Assembly (NCBI GenBank): GCA_034096865.1
Contig: JAWQFJ010020223.1
Location: forward strand, 89,501-153,500
Direction of reading: 5' to 3'
DNA: 64,000 bases
Source of the DNA: Theodoxus fluviatilis
Lineage: Eukaryota > Mollusca > Gastropoda > Cycloneritida > Neritidae
The notes below the pieces were generated by a model. That model was not told the origin of the DNA and did not search any database. It worked only from the letters and a program-made list of their open reading frames with translations. Below are positions 61,671 through 64,000 of the stretch, piece after piece. How positions within the stretch are numbered: the stretch's first letter is position 1; every line of letters begins with the position of its first letter. The translations under genes and the position numbers were made by a program.

Positions 61671-62099
61671 CTGAAAATGCAGGCATTGCAAGAATGAATG
61701 ATGGCAGTACATGTGTGGATGAAGTAACAAAAGGGGAACATGGGTAAACACAAGAACAAAGGGTGGAGGAGGAGGAGAAGGGAGTTGAAGGAGGAGAGGG
61801 GAGGAGGAGAAGGAAAAGGGAGTGTGAGAAGGGAGGAGAAGAAAGGAGGAGGAGGAGAAGGGAGGAGAAGGAGGTTGGGAAGAAGGAAATGGGAGTGGAG
61901 GGAGGAGGGGTGGGCAGGGAGGAGGAGAGGAAGGGCAGGTGACAGACACTGATGTTCAGGGAGGGGAAAAAGGACTCACCTGGCTCTCCACTGGCTGCCT
62001 GTTCCTCCAGTTTGGCCCTCTCCATGTCTGCTGCCAGCTTCTCTTCCTGCACCTTCTTCTCCTGAGCCTCCATGAGCTTCATCATCTTTGCATGCTTTT
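61414..62099 (-). CDS. Last two exons of an unrecognised gene (coiled coil plus repeat tail)
   Basis: Exon A (62099-61980) and exon B (61670-61414) join in phase 1. A encodes KHAKMMKLMEAQEKKVQEEK then LAADMERAKLEEQAASGEPG, a charged heptad helix. B encodes QNGATKQEEGTAQQEEGISK, six to seven GDRVQ/GDGVQ pentapeptides, and a tail VNPRVCPLETSSS with TAG at 61414. Acceptors (TCATTTGCAG, GCATTTTCAG) and donor (CCAG|GTGAGT) are canonical. Earlier exons lie at higher coordinates, not found in this window. Family not recognised. Confidence 0.6.
61671..61979 (-). other. Intron with purine-rich GGAGGA tract
   Basis: Holds about 170 bp of GGA/GAA-rich sequence (61755-61930) between exons A and B. Confidence 0.6.
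61980..62099 (-). CDS. Coiled-coil exon A
   Basis: An open, charged, Ala/Glu/Lys-rich helix of 39 codons with canonical splice sites on both sides. Confidence 0.62.
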
Positions 62100-62254
62100 C
62101 TGCAAATGATGCCACACCAGGGCTTTAGTCCAATGGTTAGAGCATTCATTCGCTGTTAGTAGTGGCTGGCTGTTGGATGCTGCACAGGGCTCAGAGTTGC
62201 AACCTCAGGTAAGATGCTTAAAGTGCATTGCCTCTCCCCACCAAGGACCCCCCA

Positions 62255-62580
62255 TGGGTTGGGGGTCAGACAAAATAGACCCACCACATCACCCTACCTG
62301 ACTTGTGAGAGGTGAATAACCTGGGACTTGAAGACTTGATTTGCGCTTACCATATAGCATATTCTAGTTGTTGTTGTTGTTGTTGCGTACCTGGGCTAAC
62401 CACTCCCAGGATCACCCAAGTGGGTGAGATGATTGCATGTGTGACTGTTTTTGAACACCCCGCCATATAGGCAGACAATATTTTAGTGATTAGTGTGCTT
62501 AATGGTGTTAGCATAGCCTATGACGACTGATACTGATAGGCTGTATAACTCAATTCATCCATCCATCCATCCATCCCCAC
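62255..62580 (+). mobile_element. SINE copy (ATCC-tail family), interrupted
   Basis: AAATAGACCCACCACATCAC, TTGTGAGAGGTGAATAAC and TTGCGCTTACC match the family head. After a GTTGTTGTTG insertion region, TTAATGGTGTTAGCATAGCCT and a CCATCCATCCATCC tail (62556-62576) close it. Confidence 0.7.
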
Positions 62581-62709
62581 CCATGAGTAAAACAAGGTAC
62601 CTGTGAGGGCCGCGTTGGCACACTATAGCTCTCTTAACCCTTGTATGCAGTCATGAGTCTGCATAGGTTAGAATACTCCCCAGGGAGAGGAGCAGGTGGT
62701 GGCATCCAA

Positions 62710-64000
62710 GCTTGCAGGTGCCATCAGTCTGTCGCTGTGTTTGTCATCAGGTGCCATCAGTCTGTCACTGTGTTTGTCATCAGGTCCCATCAGTCTGTCA
62801 CTGTGTTTGTCACCAGGTCCCATCAGTCTGTCACTGTGTTTGTCATCAGGTGCCATCAGTCTGTCACTGTGTTTGTCATCAGGTCCCATCAGTCTGTCAC
62901 TGTGTTTGTCATCAGGTCCCATCAGTCTGTCACTGTGTTTGTCATCAGGTCCCATCAGTCTGTCGCTGTGTTTGTCATCAGGTCCCATCAGTCTGTCACT
63001 GTGTTTGTCATCAGGTGCCATCAGTCTGTCACTGTGTTTGTCATCAGGTCCCATCAGTCTGTCGCTGTGTTTGTCATCAGGTCCCATCAGTCTGTCACTG
63101 TGTTTGTCATCAGGTGCCATCAGTCTGTCGCTGTGTTTGTCATCAGGTCCCATCAGTCTGTCGCTGTGTTTGTCATCAGGTGCCATCAGTCTGTCGCTGT
63201 GTTTGTCATCAGGTCCCATCAGTCTGTCGCTGTGTTTGTCATCAGGTGCCATCAGTCTGTCACTGTGTTTGTCATCAGGTGCCATCAGTCTGTCACTGTG
63301 TTTGTCATCAGGTCCCATCAGTCTGTCGCTGTGTTTGTCATCAGGTCCCATCAGTCTGTCGCTGTTTGTCATCAGGTCCCATCAGTCTGTCGCTGTGTTT
63401 GTCATCAGGTCCCATCAGTCTGTCGCTGTGTTTGTCATCAGGTCCCATCAGTCTGTCACTGTGTTTGTCATCAGGTGCCATCAGTCTGTCACTGTGTTTG
63501 TCATCAGGTCCCATCAGTCTGTCACTGTGTGTGTCATCAGGTCCCATCAGTCTGTCACTGTGTGTGTCATCAGGTGCCATCAGTCTGTCACTGTGTTTGT
63601 CATCAGGTCCCATCAGTCTGTCGCTGTGTTTGTCATCAGGTCCCATCAGTCTGTCACTGTGTGTGTCATCAGGTCCCATCAGTCTGTCACTGTGTTTGTC
63701 ATCAGGTCCCATCAGTCTGTCGCTGTGTTTGTCATCAGGTGCCATCAGTCTGTCACTGTGTTTGTCATCAGGTGCCATCAGTCTGTCACTGTGTTTGTCA
63801 TCAGGTCCCATCAGTCTGTCGCTGTGTTTGTCATCAGGTCCCATCAGTCTGTCGCTGTGTTTGTCATCAGGTCCCATCAGTCTGTCGCTGTGTTTGTCAT
63901 CAGGTCCCATCAGTCTGTCGCTGTGTTTGTCATCAGGTCCCATCAGTCTGTCACTGTGTTTGTCATCAGGTGCCATCAGTCTGTCACTGTGTTTGTCATC
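62710..64000. repeat. 33-bp minisatellite running off the window
   Basis: About 39 units with CATCAGTCTGTCACTGTGTT followed by TGTCATCAGGTCC or ...GGTGC. Because 33 is divisible by 3, the minus strand is open as an 11-residue repeat DKHSDRLMGPD, with one 2-bp deletion (63361-63370) that breaks it. It could be an intron array of the gene at 61414-62099 or, less likely, coding. The array continues past 64000. Confidence 0.93.

Overview
This is a repeat-rich animal nuclear genome window. It has spliced genes with GT-AG introns, LINE, Gypsy, piggyBac-type, Harbinger-type and SINE insertions, and long micro- and minisatellites. The repeat mix (SINEs with ATCC tails, short repeats dense in TCAAGGTCA, MITE clusters) looks to me like a lophotrochozoan, most likely a mollusc. 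That is an inference; the species cannot be read from the window. There is one ambiguous base (n) at 20874.

Layout: 1-5280 is LINE debris and simple-sequence DNA. 5545-17324 (+) is a six-exon gene for a coiled-coil protein I do not recognise. All five introns match in phase. Intron 4 carries a GGT microsatellite, intron 3 a 51-bp minisatellite, and intron 5 a 5.8-kb minisatellite of 27/32-bp units. A 30/32-bp minisatellite lies just beyond its stop codon. 21999-37955 (-) is a complete eight-exon cdk2 gene (299 codons plus stop, all catalytic and regulatory residues present), tail-to-tail with the first gene. Its introns hold several TTAA-flanked piggyBac-type remnants, a composite SINE, LINE debris and four minisatellites. 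Its promoter carries an E2F-type site, a CCAAT box and a TGACGTAA element. About 230 bp upstream of its start codon begins a 1.5-kb pile-up of inverted MITE copies (38184-39703).

39700-46030 is mostly mobile DNA: a foldback element, then a decayed Gypsy-type element whose pol tail carries a PHD finger and is followed by an extra ORF starting exactly at a 3' splice site. 48079-48169 (-) is a probable terminal exon of an unknown gene. 48843-51787 is a Harbinger-type element with TTA target duplication, itself invaded by a TCAAGGTCA-rich repeat and by a piggyBac-type element. 53205-53392 (+) is the terminal exon of another unknown gene. 55044-57860 is an internally deleted Gypsy-type element with intact 147-bp LTRs. 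58444-59287 is an inverted second copy of the TCAAGGTCA-rich repeat. 61414-62099 (-) holds the last two exons of a gene whose upstream part lies beyond, or within, a 33-bp minisatellite that runs to the window edge.

The host genes do not form a visible pathway. cdk2 is the only one with a secure function (G1/S cell-cycle kinase). The long open reading frames inside minisatellites are repeat artefacts and are not annotated as genes.
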